A stretch of 64,000 nucleotides of DNA from Triplophysa rosa (Eukaryota; Chordata; Actinopteri; Cypriniformes; Nemacheilidae): assembly GCF_024868665.1 (NCBI RefSeq), contig NC_079904.1, positions 19,951,591 through 20,015,590 of the forward strand, given 5' to 3'. A model generated the notes under the pieces. The model was not told where the DNA came from, made no database searches, and saw only the letters and a program-made list of their open reading frames with translations. Every line of letters begins with the position of its first letter. Position 1 is the first letter of the stretch. The position numbers were made by a program, and so were the translations under genes. Below are positions 52,547 through 62,971 of the stretch, piece by piece.

Positions 52547-52725
52547 TTAAAACATGCACACAAATATTGCATCCAGTATTTGTGCCTTTGATGTTAAATT
52601 AATAGGGATATTGTCTTTTTAATTGTATTTTATATTACTTAATGCATTACTTTATCCAAAAATTGCTACTAATTTACTCGCCCACAGTCCTTCAGTACAT
52701 GGAGATGTGGGTGGCATTGTTTTTT
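52540..52725 (-). repeat. 5' region of the unclassified transposon (copy 2)
   Basis: The reverse complement of 1-186 with scattered differences. It adjoins the MAEKQQ start on its 3' side. Confidence 0.6.
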
Positions 52726-53329
52726 CAAGAAGATATTTATGAAGATATTTGGTTGAATTAATTAAAGTTAAATCAATAAAAGTAAAAAACGCAAATACAT
52801 TCAACACAAAAGTAATCCCTGCCCCTTGTGACGTTAAATTCGCGTTTTATAAAGCGAGTCAATTGATCCGTGCAAGAAACTGAACGCTATTATCACATCT
52901 TCGGGTGAATTCCGATCGCATTCATGTGCCCCACGCACTTATAGGGCAGAGCCTTTGTATAGTGCGAGTTCTGGGGGGAGATGAACGGCTGTTTTTCGTA
53001 AATATAGCCATTATTCATAATGAATGCAGTAATAAAAACAACACTGTTTTCCCCTTATCTGAGACAACCGTTCATGTGGTGTACCCTTCCTACAGTTAGC
53101 CTACTTTCAAGGGCACAAAACGCATTTTAGCCACGACCTATTGCGTGCGCAAACCGATTGCCTGTGGCTGTGCAATGCATTGCTGATTATAACGTTGTAA
53201 ATAACATTACGTTTCTTGGACTGACCGATCAAATCACTTTATAAGACGTAAAACATTATGAGCCGCGGGAAAGTCCTCCATTACTTTTTTTCAGACAGCT
53301 TCAATTCATTTTCAAATGTAACTTAACTT
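52726..53329. other. Unassigned interval
   Basis: It includes the phrase TAGGGCAGAGCCTTTGTATA, likely repeat-derived. No gene evidence. Confidence 0.35.
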
Positions 53330-54813
53330 AAGCCTGGCTCAGACTACAGGAGTTTTAAAATCCTGACAGATTTTAAATTCTGGTTGCAGCACACACATAA
53401 GGAGAATCTTTACAGATTTTCTTATTTAAAATCTTAAACCTTGCTCAGACTACAGGAGTTTTAAAATCCGGAAAGATTAAAAATCTGGTTGCAGCACACA
53501 CATAAAAAGAATCTTGACAGATTATTTTATTTAAATCCTTAAACAAGCTCACACTCATCAGTGTACAACTAAATTACACATATTTTACATATCCATAGGA
53601 TATGCAGTTTTGTAAAAGGAGCTAGTAACCGTTTTAATGGGTTTTATTTTAGATGTTGACATCACATCTACATTTGAATCTCTTTTTCAAGCACTACAAA
53701 AATAGGTTTGCCCTTTGTAAACTTGTATTTATGAATGTGAAATGTCCAGATAAGAAAACGTTGGGGGGGTAAAGTTGTGTTTATAAATAAGACTAAAGGT
53801 AGCAAGTGCAAAAATAAAAATTTAGAAAGTTTGATTGGAAGTTTTTTTATTTCATAATTGCGCATCAAAAGACATTCTAAGACACCCAAACTACATGATA
53901 ATATTAAGATTATCATACCAGAGGACGCCTCTTACGTCATCTCACCGGGAAACAGAAGTAAACAAAGGGACATCGCTAAGTTAATTTCACGTGATCTCAC
54001 CTGGCAACGGTTGTGTAACGTCTCTGTCGCTCTCTGAATGATTCTCTGTCTGTCTGTCCAAAGCCGCGGGAACGTATTTTGAGCAGGGGGTGCTATAATG
54101 CTTTTTGCTAGGGCTGAAGTTATGACTGTGCTTTGGGCGAGCCGCTTAAGTTTAATGTTAATAAATAACGGAAGAAAAAAATGGTCGCTGCCGAGTATTA
54201 AGATTAATGCCAATGTGATTATAAAACACAGCATAAAAACAAACACATAAACGCATGTTATATGTATGCTTATAGCCAAATAACAGTCTGTTGAACGAAA
54301 CTACAAGCTGCGCGTTAGCAGTTAATTTACCCGGTACATTTAAAACCGACGCGACTTTCTCCCCAGCTCTTTTCCTTATCTGTGCGGTTGTGGTATGTTT
54401 TGTAGGATACATTATATAGACAATCATGTTGTTGCCACAAGTTGTTCCTCCATCTCCGCTGTCCAACATTCCCTTGCATGAGCTTTCGCGGTCGACATTT
54501 TTAAACGTCTGTCAGTCACTTCCGTCACCTTGCAGATGTGCCTCTCATTGGCTGTTGCGAAAGTACCAACGTCATCACCCCGATTTAAAACCCTAAATAT
54601 CAAACATGTTTGATATGATCGGGGCGGCCCCGATTTCTCTCGGATTAGATCGGGAGGTGTAAAATTCGATCTGTGAACGCCTCACATTACGTGATAATCT
54701 GTGCCGAACCTCGGACCCGTTCGAGGTTCTGGACCCGATTTTTTCAAAGATTCTCGGGAGGGGAAATCGGGGTAAAATCTGGCCGAGAATCCTGTAATCT
54801 GAGCCAGGCTTTA
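53330..54813. mobile_element. TIR element (AAGCCTGGCTCAGA ends)
   Basis: The left end AAGCCTGGCTCAGACTACAG and the reverse complement of the right end (AAAGCCTGGCTCAGATTACA) match for about 22 bp. The left subterminal 105 bp is tandemly duplicated (53335-53440, 53441-53545; both with GCTCAGACTACAGGAGTTTT). The right subterminal region is GC-rich with TCGG/CCGA motifs. The interior (53930-54600) contains GC-rich host-like sequence but no clear transposase. It is non-autonomous. Confidence 0.6.
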
Positions 54814-54954
54814 GTTGCATTGCTTATCCAGTGAAAATGATCTTATAGTATCTCTATACACATTAATGTACCCAAATATATGAACTAACATACTCGAGCT
54901 ACGAAAACATCAATGCTGCTGTAATCATAAAAACACTGACAGGGAATAACCGCT

Positions 54955-56332
54955 AAACTAAACAAAAACTAACGTTAGGGGAACGTTACCCTAACGTTAT
55001 AGAAACAATGAAACTAACGTTTTATTTCCGTAAAGATAACCAAAAACAAACCTTAAAAAAACTGGGAACCAGAAACTAACGTTAGGGGAATGTTCACAGA
55101 ACGTTAGCCTAAAATATTTTTCTCAGGTCGGTTTGGCCTAACTACATGTCAGTAATGAATACATCCATGCTGTGTTTTTATCCATCGCTTGTGTAATCTA
55201 ATTAAAATAAGTAAAATACATCATCCCACACAATATGGAGGATGAAATCAATGCATTGGATTATTCTCTTAGCCTAATAATTCATTATTGAAGTAACCTA
55301 ATTTTCGATTTAAACAGCACAGTATTTCATTTCTAATAAAACCACACTGTGTGTATAGGCCTAACGTTACCTCAACATCAGACGTTATAGATATTGAAAT
55401 AAAATAACCAATGACTTCAACACAATATTTAAAGCAGATTTTTATTGACAGAAGAATAAACATTTAATTATCTTCAGGCTAACAATATTCTTGTCTCACC
55501 ACAAAAGTATAGCGCGGCTCGTCTTTAGATATAACAATCAAAAGCCCTGAGTTTCAGTCCTTACATCATGGTCTGTTGATTTAGATGTGTCAAATCAATC
55601 GAAAATCACGAAAATATAAGTTTACTCTCAAATTTATAAAAAAATTGTACGTTTTTAAATAAAAAATTAAAATAAATAAACCGCTAAACTAATGTGTTAG
55701 TGGGTGAGGTAAAACGAAATGACCGTTAATTTTTAAATGACGGGAGTGAGCGGCAGAGTGGAGTATGCATGCTCGAGCGCACACACATACAGTAACAGAC
55801 AACCACACTAAATAAATACACATGGATATATATAATTGTATTTTCATTTAGCTTAACTAGTTTATTATTTTCAGCCATTAAAGGGCACATTTATTAATTT
55901 CATTTGGTCAGTATAACATGTGCTAATGTGATCTTATAATTTCTGTATTGCACGTCACTGAAGTTTACCAGTTTTCCTATTTTTACCATTAAAAAATAAC
56001 CAAAAAATAACCATCAGGGAAAGTTATTTTCTGGTTGCAAAATTATAACGAAAAAAGAACCATCAGGTAACGTTATTTTCTGGTTGCAAAAAATTACCAA
56101 TAAATAACCATCAGAGAACGTTATTTTCTGGTTTAAAAAAACAATAAATAACCATCAGGGAACGTTACTTTCTGGTTATTTAAAAAACAGCCTGCAACGT
56201 TCTGGGAACGTTATTTTCTGGTTCCAAAATCAAACCTGAAAAGAATGTCCTTAGAATGTTTTTTTTGGTTCCCAAAAAATAACCAAAAGGGAACCAAAAC
56301 TAACGTTAGGGGAACGTTCTGTGTTTGCTGGG
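54955..56332. mobile_element. AACGTT-rich element related to 15546-26079
   Basis: The right terminus ends GAACGTTCTGTGTTTGCTGG; its reverse complement CCCAGCAAACACAGAACGTT matches the left terminus of the larger element (CCCAGCTAACACAG, TTACGTT). A core block at about 55410-55600 (CTTCAACACAATATTTAAAG, TTTATTGACAG) matches 22700-22830 and inverted 25500-25610. The left end is less clear. It lacks coding capacity. Confidence 0.6.
55990..56230. repeat. AACGTTATTTTCTGGTT tandem repeats
   Basis: Four to five units of about 50-60 bp each carry AACCATCAGRGAACGTTATT and TTCTGGTT. They are subterminal repeats of the surrounding element, analogous in position to the 120-bp repeats of the larger relative. 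Confidence 0.7.
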
Positions 56333-58604
56333 TATAAATCATCACATGGTGTGTGTTTTTGTGGTCAAAAACATTCATACATTAAAACCACAGTTTGCAC
56401 CCTAGCTGCTCCTGATGCAGATCGTAATCTTTTGCAGGTAAATGTTTAATCTTGTCTTGCCTGGGTATTTGGTGTAAACTTGCGAACGCCCCCAAAGAAC
56501 ATCTGAACTCCCCCATTCAAAAATTTTGCTTCCATCGCCCACTGACGTTCTCTGAACGCCCACTGGGGGGCGATACTGCCCCTGTTGAGAAACGTTGTTA
56601 TAGACAGACATAAAACAATAAGAAAATAAATACTTGGAGAGGTTATATATGAATATATGCACATTTCTATATAAATGTATTCAGGACTGTATGCCTATCC
56701 CCAAAGTGAATAAATAGAGTGCATCTCCCTACATTCCATTAGGTTGTAAAAGTGTCTTATTTTGATGGTTTGCTATAGGTTGCTATGGTCACCAGAGGTC
56801 TGGTTCTGCATCTGTGTTTTTGACCCCCTTGTGACTAGCTTGCTGGTTGGGTGAGGGTGTTGTTGTTATATTTATGAAATATAACTAGTTATTGCATGTC
56901 TGATCTGTCTCAGGCACTACACTTATAATAAAACACCAGTTTGATAGAGATGTATTTTATCAACCTACCAACAAATGTATTTGGGAAACACTTGATTGGA
57001 TTTCAATGCTGTTTGGAACTATATAGCCCGCATGTCACAAGTTACTTTCGCATTCCATTCTTCCTATGGGCACTGTTCACTGATCAGCACTCAGGGCACT
57101 GATCAGGGAGTCTGCCATTTTAAGGGATGTCTCATTCGCGAAATCCTTCCAGTGCACTGATTTCGTTCGTTCCCTAAAAATTCCCACAATGCAATGCAAA
57201 AGTCAGGGAGCATCGATGCTTACTGTGTTCCCTTACTGGAAATCACGTGTCAATTTTTTAATCCGTTTAAGTGAAATTGCATGAGCCAACTCAATAAACT
57301 CAATGAAACATGACAGAACTTTGGAAAAAACAAAAGTTTATTTTATGTATAAACACACATTGCTAGACAGGTAGGGAACACAATCAACTTAACAGTTGAA
57401 TTTAATATTAGACCAAATTTGTGCACGGATATGTAACAAAATAATTAAAGTGTTTCTTACATGTATTTCAACCATTATAAAAAAAATAAAGCCAGAGAGA
57501 TGTCGGTTTTGCCTGTTGTTGTTAAAAAACAGCTGCGCAGTATCCGCGCTTAACCTTCACGTTCTAGTGCAGTCCCTCCTCGATCTGCAGTCTGCAGACA
57601 TGTGTACTTGGTTTATTTGGCAGATTTTGACTCCCCCACTTCTGATTGCATTTACTGGGGATGCTGCCACACGATTGGTCTCTATCTCTAAAGCCTGCCT
57701 CCATACCTAATCCGTAACCCTAACCATAGTTGGGGTAAAACAAAGACTATGGGACATTCTAAAAAGGCAAAGAACCTCAATCAGTCACACTAAACTGATG
57801 TCCAAACGCAGCTTCCTTTTTCAGTGAAATAAGCTCAACTACACTGAAATATTTCATCAACATGAAATATGTTGCCTCAGTATTGCACATGAATAGTGCA
57901 CTAGTGTTTGTAAGAGGCCTTTTTAGCTACCGTGCATATGAAGGAATTTTACTAATGTTTGTAAAAGTTATTCAGTAAAACACGTGAATGATTTTCACTG
58001 ATGTCTGTAAAAGATTACTGTAATACACATAAATAGTGTTTATAAGAATTACTTCAGTAAAACATAGGAAATAATTTAACTAAGGTTGATCAATGTGTTT
58101 GTTTCACTAATGTTTGTAAGAGTCGTTTGAATTAAGAGTCATTTTAATTATGGCGTAAACAGCCTCCCATAGATTTTGTCTCCACATAAATGAAGAACAT
58201 GCAGTCATGATCAATAAGCATTCCATATGTCCTCTATAGGCTTCCCAAAAGTGATTAATAGAATGCACACACATTAAGCTTCAACCAAATGTTGATACTA
58301 AAGCTACTTTTGCTTTTTCTAAATGGACTATTTAGAGATACATCTTCAAGTAAAATTATCATTTTGTTTCATTCTGTGATCCTAGTGACAACGTTTCTAC
58401 CAAATACCAGAAAATTAAAATGGGACAAAATGGTACAAATGATAAAAAAAACTTTTAAAGATTTATTGTTTGCAAGTGTTAAATAATTTATAGAAAACAA
58501 GTTTATAACAAGTTAGCATATTTAAACAACAAAATATATACTAATGTTTTCACATGTAACTAATTTTAGGAACAGTTAAAACATGTGTATATACAGTATA
58601 TATA
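56333..58604. other. Repeat relics, no gene
   Basis: 56470-56600 (CGAACGCCCCCAAAGAACAT, CTGGGGGGCGATACTGCCCC, TGTTGAGAAAC) matches a fish repeat also seen in part at 4090-4160. 57030-57260 looks like another MITE. 57396-57710 is open but unrecognised. 57800-58130 has loosely repeated TTTGTAAAAGT/AGTAAAACA phrases. Confidence 0.4.
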
Positions 58605-58633
58605 GGCTATATATATATATATATATATATATA

Positions 58634-58685
<52 letters not shown>

Positions 58686-58728
58686 TGCGTGTGCGTGTGT
58701 GCGTGCGTGCGTGCGTGCGTGTGTGTGT
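58605..58728. repeat. TA, GT and GTGC microsatellite
   Basis: (TA)n at about 58609-58634 is followed by (GT)n and (GTGC)n to 58728. Confidence 0.95.
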
Positions 58729-58920
58729 GATGGGATAAGCCTGAGGTTTTTGCTGTAATTCAATAAACTGACACAAATTATACATGTAGAACTGCTTATT
58801 ATACCGACAAACTGGTCTGTAAAATTTATCGCGGCTAGGTGGCGGTAATGCAGTATTTAGGTATGTGAACCACCAATAAACAAAGAAGAAATTGTCCCTA
58901 TCGTTTGGTTGTTTCTGTTG

Positions 58921-59118
58921 CTAGAAGGGATACAGCTATAGCTGGAGTTGTGCAAAATCTCGCCATATAATTACAATAAATTACATAAGCTAACACCTAC
59001 CCCAACCCTAAACCTAACCTAACAATAATAAAAATATGAATCAACTGTTTTCAGCGTGACAAATATTATGTTGTATTGAAGTGCGCATGCCCAGGGGAGG
59101 TTGTTGTATCCCTTCTAG
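58921..59118. mobile_element. Possible short MITE in the ufl1 promoter region
   Basis: CTAGAAGGGATACA at 58921-58934 and its reverse complement TGTATCCCTTCTAG at 59105-59118 bound 198 bp. The interior is non-coding. No target duplication is visible, so a chance pair cannot be excluded. Confidence 0.4.
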
Positions 59119-59139
59119 TCAAAACCTTCAAAACCCTTT

Positions 59140-59278
59140 TCCGTCTGACGTATATTTGTCGCTGCTGACGTGTGTGTTTGCTTTCAGTGTGACTGCTGTT
59201 TGAGTGTGTGATCATTTTAAGCAATTATCAAATTCTTCAGTAGTTCGAGTGCACAGGTTTTGTTGAATACATAAAGTC
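59140..59278 (+). promoter_or_regulatory. ufl1: ufl1 proximal promoter and 5' untranslated region
   Basis: It contains TGACGT at 59146-59151 and TGACGTGT at 59166-59173, 20 bp apart, followed by a less AT-rich leader. TGACGTG is the core bound by ATF6/XBP1-type factors, and TGACGT by CREB/ATF. No TATA box stands out. The transcription start is not determined. Confidence 0.45.
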
Positions 59279-59355
59279 ATGGAAGCCGACTGGGAGGAAA
59301 TCAGACGTCTAGCTGCGGACTTTCAAAGGGCTCAGTTTGTAGATACTGTTCAAAG
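59279..59355 (+). CDS. ufl1: E3 UFM1-protein ligase 1, first coding exon (partial gene)
   Basis: UFL1 is the ER-anchored ligase that transfers UFM1 to targets such as ribosomal protein RPL26, acting with DDRGK1 and CDK5RAP3 in ER homeostasis. The exon encodes [20 protein letters not shown] then VDTVQ and two bases of the next codon. The mammalian start is [20 protein letters not shown], so identity is almost complete. The ATG has G at -3 and G at +4. The donor is GTAAAA, in phase 2. The next exon should begin with the rest of an Arg codon and LSERNCIEIV; I did not find it by 64000, so intron 1 exceeds 4.6 kb. The gene continues to the right of the window. Confidence 0.9.
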
Positions 59356-59574
59356 GTAAAAAAAACACTATTATTATTGTTGTTGTTGTTGTTGTTGTTG
59401 TTATTAGGAGTTATTAGGCTATCTAAGTAGTAGTGGTAGTAGTACTGAAAGTGTTGTTATAAAGCCTACAGTTAAATAATCGAATAAATAAAACGGAATG
59501 ATGATGGCAATTCCTTCTTTACTAGGGTGTTTGTCGTTGTGCTTGTTGTGAGGTTAATCAATGGCGCACCGATA
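59356..59574. other. Start of ufl1 intron 1
   Basis: It contains a short (TTG)n tract near 59375-59402. No other feature was recognised. Confidence 0.6.
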
Positions 59575-60316
59575 TTTTACTCAGTTTTAGTCTATTTTGC
59601 GAGTGAAATTTGTTTTCCGGCTAAATTAGATCCATATAACTAGATGCGGACTCGCAATCCTGCTGTTTAAGTTATATATGTCATCTGGCTGTTATGCGTG
59701 TCTGAGTGAATGAGCTTGCACAGTTTAACATGGCCAAATGTATTGGGAGTGATATAAATTTTGTGTTTTGTAAAGTTTGCTACTGTATTCGTAGATTATT
59801 TTGCCACATGTTTCTATGGTATACTGGATATCTTAAATTATCATATCTTAAGATTTAAAGATGATAATGGCAAAAACATAATATATGCAATTCAAAGTAT
59901 CAATATTTACAGTGTTGGTTGGGCCTTGTTTTTCATAACCTCTGCAATTCGCTCTGGCATGCTGGATATTAGCTTCTGGGCCAAATCCTGATTGATGGGG
60001 ATCATTTCTCGCCTTGTGGGTTTATGCTTATCCATTTGCTTTTTGAGGATTGACCACAGGTTCTCTACATGGGATTGACATCTTTGCTTTTTTTTGCAAT
60101 TATTTAAAATGCATCTGATCACTCTGCATAACAATCTATAAAGTGAATGAACACCACAACAGCTTAAACAGAAACTTTGCAAAACACAGCATTTATGTCA
60201 TTGCCAATACTTTTAGCCACTACTGTACATGGCTCCTTGTATAAGCACGAACATGAATTTGGAGATGAACTTCATCTCCAGAGTTTCTCTGAGAGTTAAC
60301 TTCACAAGCATTTCAC
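59575..60316. repeat. hAT-related repeat copy, interrupted by a Tc1 derivative
   Basis: 59575-59745 and 60235-60316 match 62618-62890 (shared phrases TTTTAGTCTATTTTG, GAGTGAAA, TTGTTTTCCGG, CTAGATGCGGACT, GCACAGTTTAAC). The Tc1 deletion derivative 59910-60225 lies between. Confidence 0.6.
59910..60225 (-). mobile_element. Tc1-like deletion derivative (316 bp)
   Basis: The ends CAGTGTTGGTTGGGCC (left) and AGCCACTACTG (right) are flanked by TA on both sides (59908-59909, 60226-60227), the Tc1/mariner target duplication. The minus strand encodes only the last ~55 residues of a transposase (VENLWSILKKQMDKHKPTRR, AQKLISSMPERIAEVMKNKA). The 5' TIR region is fused directly to this C-terminus. Confidence 0.75.
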
Positions 60317-61547
60317 TAGTTGTGTCCCTAATGACATACTATGCACTTAAACTATGCACTCAACCATGTAGTGTATGAATTTTATAAGGGTAGTATTCCT
60401 TTCCAAATGGAATGCTTAACGGTTTTATACTAACCGGAAGTATATCGGTTTCCCAGACGAGCGCAAATGACGTCAATCGCATGGCATTGTGAATAAAAAT
60501 CAACTGGGGGAGGCAACAAGATGGTGGACTAAGCACATGTAGTTTTCTCGGCTCCTCAGCAAATCTTGCCATTTACATTTTTATTTGAACGTTTATTTTA
60601 TTTATCCGTTAGTTAGGAATCAGCAAAGCAATCCTCTAGTCACCAAAAATAATTATTCCGGGACAGAAGGGAATGGCTAAGAAAACGTCCAATGCTAATG
60701 CTTAACACGAGTATGCTATGGAAGTAGGGCTGGTCTGAATACCATTTTTAGAGCTTCGAAGCTTCGGTAGTAATCAACCCCGAATATTCGAAGCTTTGGC
60801 GGGAGGGGGCTGAACATATGCTTCTCTCTAATAAAGGCAGGAATTTGTGTCTGCCTGTCTGTTTGCATTTTTATTATGTCGAGGGCCATTCATCCAATCG
60901 GCTTCAGGCGTGGCGGGTGTGTTGCTGTGGATCCAATGGAGCGCAGTGTCGCATTTTGGTGCAATATGGACACGCAACACGTTCAGAATGAATAAACTTT
61001 TAATAAACTACAGAATAGCGCGAGCCAGAAGCAGCGTGCCTCGCTTTAAAATTGTTTTGTTTTGTTTTTAATAGTTTAATTTAAACTGTGGTGAACATTT
61101 AAATGAATTGTAATAAATAAAACAAATAACCAAATTAAGTCAAAGAAAGGTAAGGTATGAGATATATAATTATAATGGGAGATTGTTACCATCCCACTCC
61201 CACAAAAAATCCCATCCCAATCCCATGATAAAATTGGGGAAAAATCCTGTCCCGTCCCAAGCCCATAAGAATAACTCCCACTCCTTTTTATTGAACTGAA
61301 AGCCATCTTAAATTTGGTACAGTCAGCTGCTGTCTAGCCATTTGGTGCGTGCTTCCACCTCGACACAAACCGTGTCCGAGAGAAGCTGCAAACATGTGCA
61401 CGAATGGTCAAACATGTCCGTCTAGTGTGTTTACATAGATAAACAATGGTCAAGTAGCGCCTCGGAATAAAGGTGTTCTCTGTGTCAATGTCCGGTCTGT
61501 CACTGTACATGCACACACTCGCAGACCAAACTGTGTGCAGTAACAGC
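60317..61547. other. Intron sequence with MITE and hAT ends
   Basis: 60320-60490 resembles a common fish repeat (ATGACATACTATGCACTTAA). 60725-60800 begins TAGGGCTGGTCTGAATACCA and has TTCGAAGC palindromes, a hAT-type end. 61180-61290 has TCCCATCCCAATCCCAT phrases of another hAT-like end. No host exon recognised. Confidence 0.45.
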
Positions 61548-62074
61548 TATGGAATGATTTTGGGGACTAAATTAAAAAGGAATTGCAAACTGCATTTGCA
61601 AATGCGTTTTCTATTTATTCCTGTAAAAATTGTGACCATTGCAAAACCATTTGCATTTGCTTTTGCACTTCCCGATACAAACACGCCCCGTTGAATAAGC
61701 CCACCCCCACCATTGATTGACAGGTTTCTGTACAAGTCAGAGGAAATGCAAATGCAAAGGGATTTGCAATTTCATTTGAGTTTTGGCAGGCTTAATGCGC
61801 GACACCAGAGGAAGTGAAATAGCATATGGGGAATTGCTGTTGCGATTTAAATATGGCAGGGACGTAACTCGTAACACAGAGGTAATTCATTTGCATATAG
61901 ACTTTGCTTTTCCTTTTGAAATTTGGCAGACATTGTACGTTCGCGTAAATGCAAATGCAAACGGTTGCATTTGCGTTTGAATTATGTCACAATTTTGACA
62001 CGAACAAATAGAAAACGCATTTGCAAATGCAGTTTGCAATTCCTTTTTAATTTAGTCCGCAGAATCACTCCATA
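61548..62074. mobile_element. TAYGGA-family TIR element (second member)
   Basis: The 527-bp element starts TATGGAATGATTTTGGGGAC; the reverse complement of its right end starts TATGGAGTGATTCTGCGGAC. The TIRs run about 85 bp through AATTGCAAACTGCATTTGCA and ATGCGTTTTCTATTT. The flanking hexamers AACAGC and AACAAC differ at one base. The interior is crowded with ATTTGCAAATGC-type motifs. Its terminal 20 bases align with those of 17552-18690 (TATGGA...TTTT.GGGAC). Confidence 0.65.
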
Positions 62075-62324
62075 AACAACGAACACTCTGTACAATAGTG
62101 AAAACGGGTCACACCACAACAAAACGGGCACTCTCACAAATGCTCCCAAATATGTTTTGAAAACACACAGGCTAAATTTCGGGAGCATCAACGAACCCTG
62201 TCAGCCCCGGCATTTGATCAAGAGCAGAGAGTTGAAATGTTCAACTTGGAAGAGAGCGCTCAGCTAATCATAGCACTTTTTACTGTTCAATCACAGTGCG
62301 GCAGAGACGGGACAAATACCACAC

Positions 62325-62971
62325 TAGGGCTGAAACGATTCCTCAAGTAACTCGAGTAATTCGAATACAAAAAATTATCGAGGCAAATTTTGTTGCCTCG
62401 AAGCTTTGTTTAATCCATTTAACTACAGTACACACGGAGCGCTGCGTTTCCCCACGGACCGTTATTACTGATGCACAGCCCGCTAAACTCTATTCATGTT
62501 ACAGGGCTCTCAAGTCTCACGCATTCACTGTGAGACACACTCATTTTAGTCTGTTCACACGCTCACACGTATTTCTCATGCTGATAAATAAGTGATAGCT
62601 TATTGAAATGGTGAACTGCTTTTTTACTTAGTTTTAGTCTATTTTGTGAGTGAAACTTGTTTTCCGGTTGCATTGAGTCCATCAAACTAGATGCGGACTT
62701 GTGGATGCCGAATCTTGTTATTTACACATGTCATCAGGCTGTTCTGCGTGTCTACGTGAATGAACTGCACAGTTTAACGTGCTACACGCGTGATGCTCAT
62801 GAATTTGTCTGCGTCTGCGCTGAATGAGGACATGAAGTTCACCTCCGGAGTTGCTCTGAGAGTATATTTCACGAATATGTTATTGTTTGAGTGAAGAAAC
62901 AGACATACTAAAAAATAAGCGTCTTCCGACAACCTGCCAAAATAAGTCATAGGCTATATATTACTATTTAA
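62325..62971. repeat. hAT left-end copy
   Basis: It begins TAGGGCTGAAACGATTCCTC, with AACTCGAGTAATTCGA and GCCTCGAAGCTTTG after it, a known fish hAT terminus. It extends through the block shared with 59575-60316 and ends where the next hAT begins. Confidence 0.55.

Noticed and set aside
57396..57710. 104-residue open frame as a gene
   Set aside because: The frame has no recognisable motif and lies in an interval with MITE-like sequence; no splice or promoter evidence.
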